Of a stretch of DNA of 64,000 nucleotides, positions 1 to 9,802 are shown piece after piece. The position numbers and the translations under genes are program-made. The number at the start of each line of letters is the position of its first letter. Within the stretch, counting starts at the first letter, position 1. Source of the stretch: Schistosoma mansoni (lineage: Eukaryota; Platyhelminthes; Trematoda; Strigeidida; Schistosomatidae); NCBI RefSeq assembly GCF_000237925.1, contig NC_031497.1, positions 23,813,249 to 23,877,248 on the forward strand, read 5' to 3'. The notes beneath the pieces are model-generated. The model did not search any database. It was not told the DNA's origin and worked only from the letters and a program-made list of their open reading frames with translations.

Positions 1-297
1 TGGCGGCCTGCTTGAACACCTGTTTCTGCCCTCTAGATATTTCAACAAGTTATCAGTTGGGAAAAAAGAAGGCAAAAAGGGAAATTTCAAATATTTTGAA
101 ATTTGTATACTGATGTGCAGTCTATTCTCATCCACGAGGGGTGACAGGCGTAAGTAGTAAGTAACACGAATGAATTCTAGATGAAATGTATGTACATAAG
201 TACATTTATCTTAACTTTCCGAAGAATGGTTTTAGAGCTCGCAGCCTGCTTGAACACCTGTTCCTGCCATCTAGATATTTCAATAAGTTATCCGTTT
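1..297. repeat. Short direct repeat with an RTE tail between the copies
   Basis: A segment of about 57 bases at 1-57 (starting GGCCTGCTTGAACACC) recurs at 241-297 with a few changes. Between the copies, around 115-166, lies text ending in CAGGCGTAAGTAGTAAGTAA, which matches the 3' terminus of the RTE-type retroposons elsewhere in the window. The repeat is seen directly. Its origin, possibly an old duplication around a retroposon insertion, is inferred. Confidence 0.5.
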
Positions 298-744
298 CTT
301 TGTTTGTTTTAACAGATCATTATGTCAATTACTTGTATAACCTATTCAGATGGGTTTATGAAACGTTTACGACATTTCGCTGTACAGCTTACAAAAATGT
401 ACAATCGGAGACATCGTGATGACTAGCAATATGCATTGAAAAGAATGTACATTATTCAGATGTCGATTTACTAGACTGCCAACTTCTAACTGGTGATCAC
501 TCACTATTTATCGTCAGGATCAACCAAGAAGTAAGAAACGGAAACTTGTTGAAATACTTTGTGTTGAGAGTTCTATATTGTACCCAAAACAGAATGTTAA
601 ATAAAGCTAATGATAATAATAATTATTATGAATGTATTTTTACATTCAAGATAGAAGATAAAGAAATAAAAATAACCTGACAATTACATCTTCAAAAAAT
701 TCACTTCGATCAAATTCAGTATTTCATTGTTGATAAGTCTTACT
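298..744. other. AT-rich stretch without a recognised feature
   Basis: No convincing coding potential or repeat end was recognised. The only longer open frame (186-419) has no supporting motif or splice context. Confidence 0.5.
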
Positions 745-1075
745 GATTGAACGCTATATTCGGATCCTAAGCTAGTCTCGTAACCCCCAAGCTAGAACTA
801 CACAGCGACTTGAACACGAGAGAAAAGCCACAAAATATGCCGGAAGCACTTTACTCCAAAGGTTCATTTATCTACAGAAAATATAGGATTTTTATAGTAT
901 TTTAAAAGTCCTTGGATTTTCCTGAACATTCCGGAATACTACTCAACACAGTAGCAGTGTAGTAATCAGTCAATCAGAACCTCTACATGTGACTTTTCAT
1001 TTTCGCGATATTTCTAGCAAAACTTCTAATCAAAAGTTGATTGGATAAAATTCTTCCTAATGTTTCCTGAGCTTG
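745..1075 (-). mobile_element. LTR-like dispersed repeat, copy 1
   Basis: This block is homologous to 54966-55280: both carry CGGATCCTAAGCTA-like text, then CTAGAACTAC, GCGACTTGAACAC and a shared ACAGAAAATA segment. Read on the minus strand it resembles the R/U5 part of a retroviral-type LTR. No clean TG...CA ends or target duplications were found, so the LTR assignment is inferred. Confidence 0.45.
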
Positions 1076-1081
1076 TCGCAT

Positions 1082-1362
1082 TGTTGTGAACAGAACACTA
1101 CTGGGGACAATCGAATGTATTTAAGCAAAGATTACAGACTATCTCAGTAAATTCTGATAACCAAACAATGAACAGTCAATTTGCAAATTAACAACCGATT
1201 GTTTCAATCTTCACAGTTTCTTCTCTAATTCCATTGGTCATGCATTTTCCAAACGATTGCGCTTCATTTCAGTTCTTTCCTCATCGGTCTTCTGACAAAA
1301 TACATTCTATGTCTGACCAACACCATATACTACTTATATAGATATAAGTAGACCACACCACA
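1082..1362 (-). mobile_element. Solo LTR, family C (minus)
   Basis: On the minus strand it runs from TGTGGTGTGGTC to TTCACAACA, about 281 bp, flanked by ATAC and ATGC (a 4-bp target duplication with one mismatch). It matches 47528-47830, which has an exact duplication. Just inside the 5' end is a 10+10 bp hairpin (CTACTTATAT / ATATAAGTAG). No internal retrotransposon sequence is attached, consistent with LTR-LTR recombination. Confidence 0.65.
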
Positions 1363-1554
1363 GTATCTGTTGCAAGAAATTTTCAGGATCATCACAACAA
1401 TTGTCTATTTCAGTATTTTTTACATTTCATATATTAAAATTAAACCAAATCAAACATCTAATGTAGGTGCATAGTACCATCCACTCGAAAAGTTTATGAT
1501 TACTCTTTCCTTCGTTCAGCTATTTAGTTTTCAGACCACTAATTAGAACTGATT

Positions 1555-1645
1555 CCAGTTAAATAAAAACCACTAAAATACTGACGAGTCCCAAATAGGA
1601 CGAAACGCACATCACTATATATCTTTGCTTAGAAATACTGAACGA
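1555..1645 (+). repeat. Sm-alpha-type repeat fragment (3' part)
   Basis: A truncated copy keeping the hammerhead core and the following ATATCTTTGCTTA end, which is shared with the fuller copies at 18.85 and 55.7 kb. The tRNA-like head is missing. Confidence 0.75.
1581..1613 (+). ncRNA. Hammerhead ribozyme core (Sm-alpha type)
   Basis: The conserved CUGACGAG box, a short stem II (GUCC with GGAC) and GAAA are present, followed by a short stem III and the NUH triplet AUC. Stem I is poor here because the upstream flank is AT-rich and not the usual AUCCAG, so self-cleavage of this copy is doubtful. The schistosome satellite hammerhead is an established motif. Confidence 0.7.
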
Positions 1646-1750
1646 TTTGCACAAAAGTTTACATCATGTTTTATTTCTATACCCTAGCAACAAATCACAT
1701 TTGTATTACCATTAATTTTTAAAATATTATTCTATCCGGTTCTATAAAAC

Positions 1751-2246
1751 TGTTATATCTTGTGGTCGAGTGGATGCCTAGTTAATGTGTGACTTGATGA
1801 GACCGCCAATCACCGAGCACAGAATTATCCATTGGAACAGTGACACACGAAAACCGTACGAGCAGTCTACAGTGCTAACTGGTCCTAAAATCTGCCTAGC
1901 CCAGCCAGTTAAGTCCAAAACATCAATAACAGCCTCAGTGGTATGAATCATTATTCACAAACATACTGAGTTTATATACCAACGAAACAGACTACATCGT
2001 ACCATAAAATAGAAAATAACAATTGTACAATATTGAGCTAAATGTGGCTGTCAATAGGGGGGAAGTAATCAATAAACTGATAATAACTCAAGAATCGTAT
2101 AATAATAGTTCAAAGGTCAAAATAAAGCTAATGATAAGAGGAACACGAATATGATTAGGTTAATTACAATAGGAAATATACATATTACATTGGCCAATAA
2201 ATAGTCCTCAAAAGTTACCATCTATAATTCTCTTCGGGATACAACA
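1751..2246. mobile_element. Solo LTR, family D, with AAAAC target duplication
   Basis: It begins TGTTATATCTTG and ends GGGATACAACA (496 bp), flanked on both sides by AAAAC (1746-1750 and 2247-2251). It is homologous along its length to the solo LTR at 61751-62263 and to a diverged minus copy near 17.1-17.5 kb. No PBS, PPT or pol sequence is attached. TG...CA ends plus a 5-bp duplication make a solo LTR the best reading. Confidence 0.85.
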
Positions 2247-2518
2247 AAAACATTTATTGTCAAATACATTCGATCATTTTAAATAACTTGAAATAAATGA
2301 TGATCACAAATTTCTACCTAGTCACTTTAAAGACTGAATATAACATAATCCTAATACAATTGTGGTGTATGCTATTGATGTCGACAGATATAATTAGTAT
2401 GTAACATCAATTGAATGTGAAACGTCTGGTGGAAGAAGGTTAAGAAGATCGAATAAAAGAGAACGTAAACAGAGAATGATTGGTATGGAAATAAAAAAAA
2501 AACAATGAATTCTTACAT

Positions 2519-2641
2519 TATTGATTGATATTATGCAAATGAAGTATTTCCTGTATGGTTCTTAGATTTTATCAAGACGAACTGTATGTCTGTATTCAAA
2601 TACATTCGATTGTCTCCACTTGTGTTCTCATTTATTACACA
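2519..2641 (+). mobile_element. LTR family C fragment (3' part)
   Basis: It matches the second half of the family C LTR, including ATACATTCGATTGTC and a terminal ATTACACA. The 5' half with the hairpin is absent. Confidence 0.5.
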
Positions 2642-3335
2642 ATAATTGACATTTTATACGAGATCACAGCAGTAAGGTATGATTTTTAATGCTTGCACAA
2701 ATCTATCTATTCTTAAATTCATTCTCCTTTGAAGTTACTCGAAAACGTTTTTAATGTCATAGTTGCTTTATTTCTTTCATTCTTTCATTGTAGTTGTCTT
2801 GAAGTGTCTTTTTTTATAAAAAAGTACTTGAACTTTTAATTGTCAAGTTGAATAGTTCAACTAAACTTAATGGTTAAATGATTTTTTTTGTTTAAATAGG
2901 CGGTGAATATACAAATTTGAAATGTATTACAATTATAACGGTAAATAAATCGTCAAAATCAATAGCTCTATAAGTGTTAGATATTGGATGCTGACCACAT
3001 TAGTTTTGATGGACTCACCTAGTTGAAGGCGTCCGGTCATATATTCACATCATATCACAAATGGGTACACTGTGCTCAGCTTTTCTTATAACCACTAGTC
3101 AGTTTAGATCAGTCACTTCTCGATAATATTGATAATCTATCAAATGTATCTTTGAACCTCCTAGAAGCGAAAGTTACGTTAGATTTCAGTTAAAACTAGA
3201 TCTAGACTTACCATTTCACGTTTTGAATCATATCATGAGTTAGTTATCGACAACTGATCGACTGAATTTTAACAGACATCATTCATTTATAGAAATTTTA
3301 ATGTTTATTATTTATGTAAAAAGTGTGCTTACTAT
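2642..3335. other. Stretch without a recognised feature
   Basis: AT-rich, with poly-T runs near 2811-2820 and 2884-2890. No open frame or repeat family was recognised. Confidence 0.4.
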
Positions 3336-3339
3336 TGAC

Positions 3340-3680
3340 TAGCTTCGAGAGGAAATTGTTGGTGTTCCAGTGCGGAGTCGTGACCACTGGAGCTAATACA
3401 TGTCCGATTTAGGGCAGTCATCCAATGAAGACAATGGAACTTAGTTGCGCAATGGTATGGATTGATTGAGGTTAAACATTATTTAACATCACTGGATCCC
3501 AACTCAATGTTTTAAAGGTTAAGCGTTCGAGCTTAAAACTAAAGGTCTCGAGTTGGAGTTCCGCCTGTAAAGTTCTGCATGCTCACTACTAAGGAGTCTC
3601 ATATTTGGACGAAATAGACATCCAGTGCTTCTAGTTTTTCAATGGTGGTCTAACTTAGATCATTTCGTGACTTCAGTGAA
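3340..3680 (+). repeat. Family B tRNA-like/hammerhead repeat, highly diverged
   Basis: The order of landmarks matches family B: GAAGACAATGG, a tRNA-like stretch with GTTAAGCGTTCGAG, a decayed hammerhead near 3590-3640 and the tail ATGGTGGTCTAACTT. The ribozyme core reads CUAAGGAG instead of CUGAGGAG, so it is inactive. Confidence 0.55.
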
Positions 3681-3782
3681 AATTGAACGACCTTCTCTTT
3701 TGCCTTTTAGAAAATACAAATATCAAATTAAACACATAATTTATAATCCATTCATTGCTCAATGAACGACAATTATTCCATT

Positions 3783-4061
3783 CAGTCAGTCAGTCAGTCA
3801 GCTACAACGTAGGACCAGGCACATTTATGCATCGGTCCAAGTTGAAATACCTCGTTAGCACAACAAGATGAACACCGAATTCATAGAAGAAGTTAATTTA
3901 GTGGTGGTAGTATATAAAAGAAAGGTTGTATATAAGGATATAAAATAGGAAGGAAGACAGATATAAAGCAATTTTAATCTCAAGGTTTAAGGGAAGACAG
4001 AGACTGTATACACCTACGCCATCGTGATCAATTATGAGTAATGTCACCTAGAGTCTCTAAC
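3783..4061 (-). mobile_element. 3' end of a non-LTR retrotransposon, interrupted by the Gypsy element
   Basis: The minus strand matches the 3' end of the element at 15.2-16.0 kb: CTCTAGGTGACATTACTC, the untranslated tail, and a terminus with short CTGA repeats (3783-3800). The rest of this copy resumes at 8917-9103, on the far side of the Gypsy insertion. Confidence 0.75.
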
Positions 4062-4386
4062 TGTTATATTTTGTATTTTTGCTACTATAAACGACCCAGC
4101 TATTCCTATTGCTTAGTATTCTTATACGATGACACTCGACAAGACCCCAAAATCAGAACACGTTGAACAGGAATGAAGTTGTATTCAAAATAATAATGAT
4201 AAGTGAACAGCAATCCGCAATCAGCAATCAATAGTTTAAATATTGTTCATATATTTATAGTATATGCATAAGAAGCTTATAGATTTTTCTGCAATAATAT
4301 GCCCGGGCTGATCGGTTTAAAATTAACCAATCAGCGCGCAGCAACATCATCATGCATAAAACATGCTTAATCCAATCTATATCCCA
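4062..4386 (-). repeat. 3' LTR of the Gypsy element
   Basis: 325 bp. On the element strand it starts TGGGATATAG and ends AATATAACA, matching 8593-8916 with only a few differences near one end. Confidence 0.92.
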
Positions 4387-4920
4387 CTAGCACCTCCCCC
4401 TTGAGCAGATTCGTAGGATCTGGTGTTAGGGTCCAACTGCAACCGCTTTACTGGTTTGCGCTTCCGGTTAGTCCATCTTCTAGGTAATAAGGACGTTGTA
4501 TCATCCTTCGTTTGCACCTTGACTGTCCTGTCTGTTTCAGGTGTTTTGATCTCAAAGGTGTCTAGCAGAACATCAAGAGGTAATCTATGCTGCGTTTCGT
4601 TGTTGGAGATCGAGGTTGATTTCAGTTGGTTAGCATGACGCACCCAAACTTCTGAGCCAACTGACACCTCATAAACCACATTCCCTTTCTTTCTCACGAT
4701 CCGACCAGCTGTCCACGTAGGATGTTTACCACGATAGTCCATAGCAAGTACTTTTTGACCCACCGTGAACAATCGTCTTTGTGCCCCATGGTATCGATTG
4801 AACTGCTTCTCCATCGGTAAGTTTCGTTGGGGTTCACGAGCTGGCGTCGGACGGATGACATCGAAATGTGTCCTTATTTTTCTGCCAAGTAACGCTTCCG
4901 CTGGAGAGACCCCATTTGAG
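4377..4920 (-). pseudogene. Integrase C-terminal part (Gypsy pol, after second frameshift)
   Basis: Continues the integrase in another frame after a shift near 4905-4920. It encodes SPAEALLGR, a motif common after the Gypsy integrase core, then a basic C-terminal domain (residues such as GQKVLAMDYRG and WTAGRIV) typical of the DNA-binding region. The frame runs through the polypurine tract and stops a few codons inside the LTR. No separate envelope gene follows. The frameshift means the integrase would be truncated in this copy. Confidence 0.8.
4387..4404 (-). promoter_or_regulatory. Polypurine tract of the Gypsy element
   Basis: On the element strand AAGGGGGAGGTGCTAG directly precedes the TGGG start of the 3' LTR. 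This is the expected place for plus-strand DNA priming. Confidence 0.8.
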
Positions 4921-5645
4921 GGTTCGGTGTAGAACGGTTGATAAACAGGAACCTCTCTAAGATCTCGTCGGTGGTACCCTCCCCTCTTGATTTTTTTAGG
5001 GCGTTTTTGAACGTACCAACAAAGCGTTCTACCCGACCATTCGATTGCGGATGAAATGGAGGTGTTCGGATGTGCCTGATTCCGTTCTGCTGACAAAATT
5101 CTGAAAAGATAGATGATGTAAATTGTGTGCCGTTGTCGCTGACTACTTGTTCTGGTACCCTGAAACGACTGAATAATTGACGTAGCTTTTTGACTGTGCA
5201 GCTTGCAGTTGGATGTTCCATGATGAAGATTTCCGGCCACTTGCTGTATGCGTCCACTACCAGAAGGTAAGTTTGTCCATGGAATGGACCAGCGAAGTCT
5301 AAATGTATACGCTGCCACGGTGACTGTGATATCGGCCATGATTGCAACTCTGCTTTTCGTGGTGCTTTTGCTGCCAATGCACATTTTGTACACGAACGGG
5401 ATAGCTGCTCGAGTTGGGTATCTAATTGTGGCCAGTATACATAACTTCGTGCTAGAGCTTTCATGCGGTTTATTCCAGGATGCCCTGCATGCAGCTGTTC
5501 GAGGACTGCCGGTTGCAACTTCTTTGGGATTATAACACGTTCAGCAAACATGAGACAATCGTCGATGATTGAAAGAGATAATCTGCGCTGATAAAACTGC
5601 TGAAGCTCTGTTGAACTGATCTTCGAGGAGCACCCTTCTAGGTGG
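4874..5645 (-). pseudogene. Integrase zinc-binding and catalytic core (Gypsy pol, frameshifted)
   Basis: Out of frame with upstream pol; the shift lies near 5645, since readable integrase-type sequence continues upstream of the first ATG at 5551. Within the frame from 5551 the HHCC zinc module is visible (His21, His24, Cys54, Cys57). The catalytic triad is intact: Asp85 (HLDFAGPF), Asp139 (SDNGTQF) and Glu175 (NGRVERF), with 35 residues between the last two as in the retroviral D,D(35)E family. The frame ends at 4874 after the second shift. This enzyme would insert the element cDNA, which agrees with the 5-bp duplication seen. Confidence 0.85.
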
Positions 5646-8559
5646 AACTTTCTGACTTCTTGTCTCGAAGAGTCTCTCTTCTGACTTCATCTGACGACAC
5701 TGGAGTGTTTCGGATTGCCGCTGCTACTACGCTCCGTATTTCTGGATCAACTGATATCGAGGCAATGATCATGTCCCCCGGTCCAGGATGCTGAACTCCA
5801 ATAAGTCGTGAGAGGGCATCGGCTTGACCGATAGTATTGGTTGACTGATACCTTATGTTAAAGTCGTAGCTCAAAAACATTATTGCCCAGCTCTGTAGTC
5901 TGTTAGCTGTGTAAACAGGAATCCCTTTCTTGGAACCGAATATTGCAATCAGTGGTTTGTGGTCTGTCAACAGAGTGAACTTACGGCCGTAAAGCATTTT
6001 ATGAAATCTTTTGACAGCAAAAATGATTGCCAGAGCTTCCTTTTCGATTTGACTGTAGTTGCGTTCGGCTGGGGTAAGTGATCTGGCAGCATGGGCGATT
6101 GTCTTCTCTGTTTTGTCTGGAAACACGTGTGATATAACTGCTCCAACTCCGTGACTAGATGCATCAGATGCGACAACAATTTCCAAGCTGGGATCGAAGT
6201 GTGTCAAGAGAACCTTTGAGCTGAGCATTGACTTGACTTTGTCGAAGGATGCTTGACATTCTGCTGACCACTGCCAAGGTTTATCTTTCGATAGTAATTC
6301 ATTCAGAGGGCCTCTCACTCGATGCATTTCAGGCAAAAATGTGCTGTAGTGACTAACTAATCCCAAGAATGATCTTAATGAAGGGACGTCAGTTGGTACG
6401 GGCATTTTCTGAATGGCTTCTATATTGGCAGAGTCTGGTCGTCGGCCGTTCTTATCTAGGATGAAACCAAGGTATTTGATCGAATGCATGAAGAAGATAC
6501 ACTTTTCTTCACGTAGTTGGAAACCATATTCCAACACTCGGTTGAGAACTTGGTGTAGACGATCGGAAAGTTCACTGTTGGTGGAACCCATAACTATGAT
6601 GTCATATAGATAAGCTGCTGCACCCGGTATGCCAGTTAGCATTGTATCCATTATTTGCTGAAAGATGGCAGGTGCGGTCTTGATGCCGAATGGTAGGTGG
6701 GTGTATTGAAATAACCCTCGATGAGTGTTGATAGTCAGAAGCTCTCTACTATCGTCATCTACCTCTACTTGCAGATAGGCATCCGAAAAGTCTATTTTTG
6801 CGAAACATGTACCACCATTTAGTTTAGCAAACAGGTCTTCAAGAACAGGTAATGGATATTGATATTCATCCAATGCAGCATTTAAACCCGTTGAGAAATC
6901 AGCACATATGCGGATAGTTCCATTGGGCTTTCTAATCACTACAATCGGCGCGGCCCATGCAGAGTAATTAACCGGTTGGATAACACCAGCTTGCTGCAAA
7001 CGATTAAGTTCCTGATCGACTAATTCAAGAGCAGCATATGGCACAGGACGTCTCGGGCGAAAAATCGGTTTGGCATCTGCTTTCAGGGGTAAATGAACTT
7101 TCACTTTAGTGCAGTGACCAAGGCTATTCTGGAAGACAGCGGCGAATTTTCTCTTCAGATTTTCTAGAACTTTTTCACCTGTCTTTTTTTCATATGAAGT
7201 GGTGTCTGATGACGGACACGATACGTTACACACGCTGTTGATGGGTATATCCATTAATCCAAGCTTTTCTAACATATCTAGACCAAGTAGATCAAGGTTT
7301 GGTCGTTCTGTTAGATAGCATACTCCTTTACAGCTATTTCCATTGAAGGAAAATTCACATTGTAATTCACCAACTAGCTTCAGTACACCTCCAGATACGT
7401 TTTTAGCCGTTTCCTTGGATGGCTTCATTGGCGGTTTTCCCAGCAAGTTATAAGTCTCTCTAGACACTAGAGTAATATCGGATGCTGTGTCAATTTGAAG
7501 ACGAACCGCTATACCATTAATCTGGATCGTAACATACTTTCTCCGAATGTCATAGTCTGTTTGAAAGGCTGCTACCAGAGAAAGTGATTTAGATTTGGCT
7601 GATTTTATGTGTCGAGGACGTTTGTGCTTCTCCTTAGGCTGGGACGTACGATTTGGAGGACAATGACCTTCTTTATGCCCACGTTTGTTACACATCTGAC
7701 ATTTATGTTTCTTGAATGGGCAGAATCGTACATAATGCCAATCACCACATAACCAACATGCAGTCGTTGGTTTGCTACCACTTGTTTTCGGTTTCTGAAC
7801 TTTTAACCTCGTAATAGCATTGACACTACTGCAGGTTAAATTAGGATTTACCTGTTCAATCAACTGATTGTCGTGTCTGATGTTCTGTAGCCGCTTACAC
7901 TCATCTGTTAACGTTCTGAGTGTGATGTTAGGATCTTGATCCAAACGAGTTAGAAGTCTGGTTCTAATCTCAGCATCTTGTGGTGACTGGAGAGCTTTGA
8001 TGAATATAAGGCATTTAAATTGATCTTCTGTCAACGAGCGTAACTTGAACTTTTCACATTCTCTGTTGACGATGTCTGCTAGAACACCATATTCATCGGC
8101 TTCTCGTTTCACCAAATTAAGACACTGGTAGCGAATACTAAACAATGAGGAAGATTCACCGAATATTTCTGACAGCTGAGATACTGTCTCCTCGAAACTG
8201 AGCTCTCGAGGTAACTTTGGTAATATATGATCAGCATAGCGTGCATGTTCATGACTTCCCAACTTGCGCATCAACAGTCGAGTCTTCCATGCGTCGTCTT
8301 GATTACAGAACTCTATTCTAAATGTGCCTTCCCAACACTTGAACCACGTGAGAAATGTATTGCCACATTCGGGGTCATAATAGAATTCTGGGATGCTGCT
8401 GGCAACTACATCACAAGAAGAAGTACTTGTAGTAGCATGTGAACTCGAGTAGTGTATGTTAAGCTGTTGCGTCAGAGTTTCTAACAGGCGCATTTGTGCG
8501 TCAAGTTGTGCTTGCTGTTGCTGTAGTATTCGGCTGAGCTGGTCATCTGATATAGGCAT
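5638..8559 (-). CDS. Gag-protease-reverse transcriptase-RNase H polyprotein (Gypsy)
   Basis: About 973 codons if started at the ATG at 8559. The frame is open from 8592, but that upstream part overlaps the primer-binding site and opens with GTG. Gag comes first, with a Gln-rich N-terminus; two zinc knuckles follow near residues 268-300, the second a standard CX2CX4HX4C. The protease active site is near residue 357 and reads DTAS instead of the common D(T/S)G. Reverse transcriptase spans roughly 509-704 with the first catalytic Asp in KIDFSD. The second motif reads YLYD (codon at 6604-6606), so one of the paired catalytic Asp residues is a Tyr. RNase H follows with ASDAS (near 799) and TDHKP (near 866). 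Gag and pol share one frame. The frame breaks at 5638, just before integrase. Confidence 0.9.
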   Translation of the reverse strand: MPISDDQLSRILQQQQAQLDAQMRLLETLTQQLNIHYSSSHATTSTSSCDVVASSIPEFYYDPECGNTFLTWFKCWEGTFRIEFCNQDDAWKTRLLMRKLGSHEHARYADHILPKLPRELSFEETVSQLSEIFGESSSLFSIRYQCLNLVKREADEYGVLADIVNRECEKFKLRSLTEDQFKCLIFIKALQSPQDAEIRTRLLTRLDQDPNITLRTLTDECKRLQNIRHDNQLIEQVNPNLTCSSVNAITRLKVQKPKTSGSKPTTACWLCGDWHYVRFCPFKKHKCQMCNKRGHKEGHCPPNRTSQPKEKHKRPRHIKSAKSKSLSLVAAFQTDYDIRRKYVTIQINGIAVRLQIDTASDITLVSRETYNLLGKPPMKPSKETAKNVSGGVLKLVGELQCEFSFNGNSCKGVCYLTERPNLDLLGLDMLEKLGLMDIPINSVCNVSCPSSDTTSYEKKTGEKVLENLKRKFAAVFQNSLGHCTKVKVHLPLKADAKPIFRPRRPVPYAALELVDQELNRLQQAGVIQPVNYSAWAAPIVVIRKPNGTIRICADFSTGLNAALDEYQYPLPVLEDLFAKLNGGTCFAKIDFSDAYLQVEVDDDSRELLTINTHRGLFQYTHLPFGIKTAPAIFQQIMDTMLTGIPGAAAYLYDIIVMGSTNSELSDRLHQVLNRVLEYGFQLREEKCIFFMHSIKYLGFILDKNGRRPDSANIEAIQKMPVPTDVPSLRSFLGLVSHYSTFLPEMHRVRGPLNELLSKDKPWQWSAECQASFDKVKSMLSSKVLLTHFDPSLEIVVASDASSHGVGAVISHVFPDKTEKTIAHAARSLTPAERNYSQIEKEALAIIFAVKRFHKMLYGRKFTLLTDHKPLIAIFGSKKGIPVYTANRLQSWAIMFLSYDFNIRYQSTNTIGQADALSRLIGVQHPGPGDMIIASISVDPEIRSVVAAAIRNTPVSSDEVRRETLRDKKSESST

Positions 8560-8580
8560 TTTGAAAGAATTTTCCTTTTT

Positions 8581-8591
8581 CCCCGTCGCCA
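8581..8591 (-). promoter_or_regulatory. Primer-binding site of the Gypsy element
   Basis: One base inside the 5' LTR the element strand reads TGGCGACGGGG. Starting with TGG, it can pair with a tRNA 3' end (CCA). Which tRNA primes synthesis cannot be settled by eye. Confidence 0.7.
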
Positions 8592-8592
8592 C

Positions 8593-8916
8593 TGTTATAT
8601 TTGTGGTTTTTGCTATATAAACGACCCAGCTATTCCTATTGCTTAGTATTCTTATACGATGACACTCGACAAGACCCCAAAATCAGAACACGTTGAACAG
8701 GAATGAAGTTGTATTCAAAATAATAATGATAAGTGAACAGCAATCCGCAATCAGCAATCAATAGTTTAAATATTGTTCATATATTTATAGTATATGCATA
8801 AGAAGCTTATAGATTTTTCTGCAATAATATGCCCGGGCTGATCGGTTTAAAATTAACCAATCAGCGCGCAGCAACATCATCATGCATAAAACATGCTTAA
8901 TCCAATCTATATCCCA
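8593..8916 (-). repeat. 5' LTR of the Gypsy element
   Basis: 324 bp, the partner of 4062-4386. It should hold the element's promoter and polyadenylation signals; the short hexamer-like AT-rich tracts inside are not decisive. Confidence 0.92.
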
Positions 8917-9103
8917 CTAACACTAACCATTGGTTACGATAGTCACGTGGACACCAACCAGGTAGTCTGCATCTACCAACATGGCTTAGACTAGAAGTTA
9001 GTGACTTTCAGTTCTGATGCCATCTTTTGGTTTGGCCGCCCTCAACTCTCTTCCGACCATCGCCGATACTAGTCAGCATAGCGCGTCGTGGTAATTGGTG
9101 TTC
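8917..9103 (-). mobile_element. Continuation of the interrupted non-LTR 3' end
   Basis: Minus-strand text matches 15.55-15.74 kb of the second copy (GTAGATGCAGACTACCTGG, CACGTGACTATCGTAACC). Together with 3783-4061 it rebuilds one uninterrupted target into which the Gypsy element jumped. Confidence 0.75.
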
Positions 9104-9482
9104 CATTATCGATTGTCATATAATTGATAGCCTATTAGAGGTTTCCATATGCATTAAATCTGTTAGAACTATATAAAAAGCAAGATTATGTTTTAATTCT
9201 GTGTTGATATTTATTCAATACTACATTTTTTTATAAGTTTTGGCGTGTTATTTATTCAATATATGGTTCCTTTGTATTAATTTGATACAGTATTTGTTCC
9301 ACATAAAATACAACATATATTTGAATTAATTCAGCATAAAATTAACTTCTTTCCTCTTCTACCATAATCAGTTATGTATGATGTGCAGTCAGTATTTTCA
9401 GAAAGGGTTTTGTGAAGATTTCAGTATTTGCATAGTTAAATCATGAGTCAATTGAAGTCAGATCGCCATGGAAAACCTGGAA

Positions 9483-9528
9483 GCACTGGATGGTTGTTTC
9501 GTCCTATTGTGGGACTCCTCAGCAGTGC
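9483..9528 (-). ncRNA. Hammerhead ribozyme, family B, minus strand, core intact
   Basis: On the minus strand: 5' stem I GCACUG, then CUGAGGAG, stem II GUCC/GGAC, GAAAC, triplet AUC, then CAGUGC. The two stem I strands are perfectly complementary over 6 bp. All catalytic-core positions match the hammerhead consensus (CUGANGA...GAAA...NUH). Confidence 0.75.
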
Positions 9529-9669
9529 GAATCCACGATCCCACCTCGCAAGATTCGAACCTACGACCTATCAATCTCGCGCGCGAATGCTTAACCACTA
9601 GACCGCTAAGCCGTCATCCAACGGTGTTAATGTCTCACTTCAAACCTCGCGAGGTGGGATCGTTGATGC

Positions 9670-9715
9670 ACACTGCTGAGGAGTCCCACAATGGGACGAA
9701 ATGGCCTTCCAGTAC
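9670..9715 (+). ncRNA. Hammerhead ribozyme, family B, plus strand
   Basis: CUGAGGAG, a stem II with longer pairing (UCCC/GGGA), GAAA and triplet UUC. Stem I (ACACUG with CAGUAC) is imperfect. It lies 140 bases from an oppositely oriented copy. Confidence 0.6.
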
Positions 9716-9802
9716 TTTGAGGTTTTCCATGGTAGTCTAGCTTCAATTGACCCATAATTTCAACTATGAAAATACTGAAATCTCCACAAAAACCCCTTGT
9801 GA

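Larger units (their letters stand above)
4062..8916 (-). mobile_element. Complete Ty3/Gypsy LTR retrotransposon, minus strand, defective
   Basis: A 4855-bp element flanked by the exact 5-bp duplication CTAAC (4057-4061 and 8917-8921). LTRs at 4062-4386 and 8593-8916 are nearly identical and have TG...CA ends on the element strand. The order gag zinc knuckles, protease, reverse transcriptase, RNase H, integrase defines the Ty3/Gypsy group. The near identity of the LTRs suggests a fairly recent insertion, yet the coding part carries two frameshifts and a changed catalytic residue, so this copy is not autonomous. It resembles the Saci/Boudicca type of schistosome Gypsy elements in layout; the exact family is not resolved. 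Confidence 0.92.
9398..9802. repeat. Family B element with opposed arms
   Basis: Both ends carry the family B tail in inverted orientation: the left starts CAGAAAGGGTTTTGTG and the right ends CACAAAAACCCCTTGTG. Each arm also carries a hammerhead, so the arms form inverted repeats of about 130 bp. Between them is a minus-oriented tRNA-like segment with box B text (GATTCGAACC on the plus strand). Confidence 0.8.

Noticed and set aside
3782-3801. CRISPR or satellite array from the CAGT repeats
   Set aside because: Only a few 4-bp units; it is the simple terminus of a non-LTR retrotransposon.
4423-4638. Plus-strand frame within the Gypsy integrase end
   Set aside because: Shadow of the minus-strand integrase coding sequence.
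8560-8592. GTG start of the Gypsy polyprotein
   Set aside because: The frame is open there only because it overlaps the primer-binding site; the ATG at 8559 is the sensible start.
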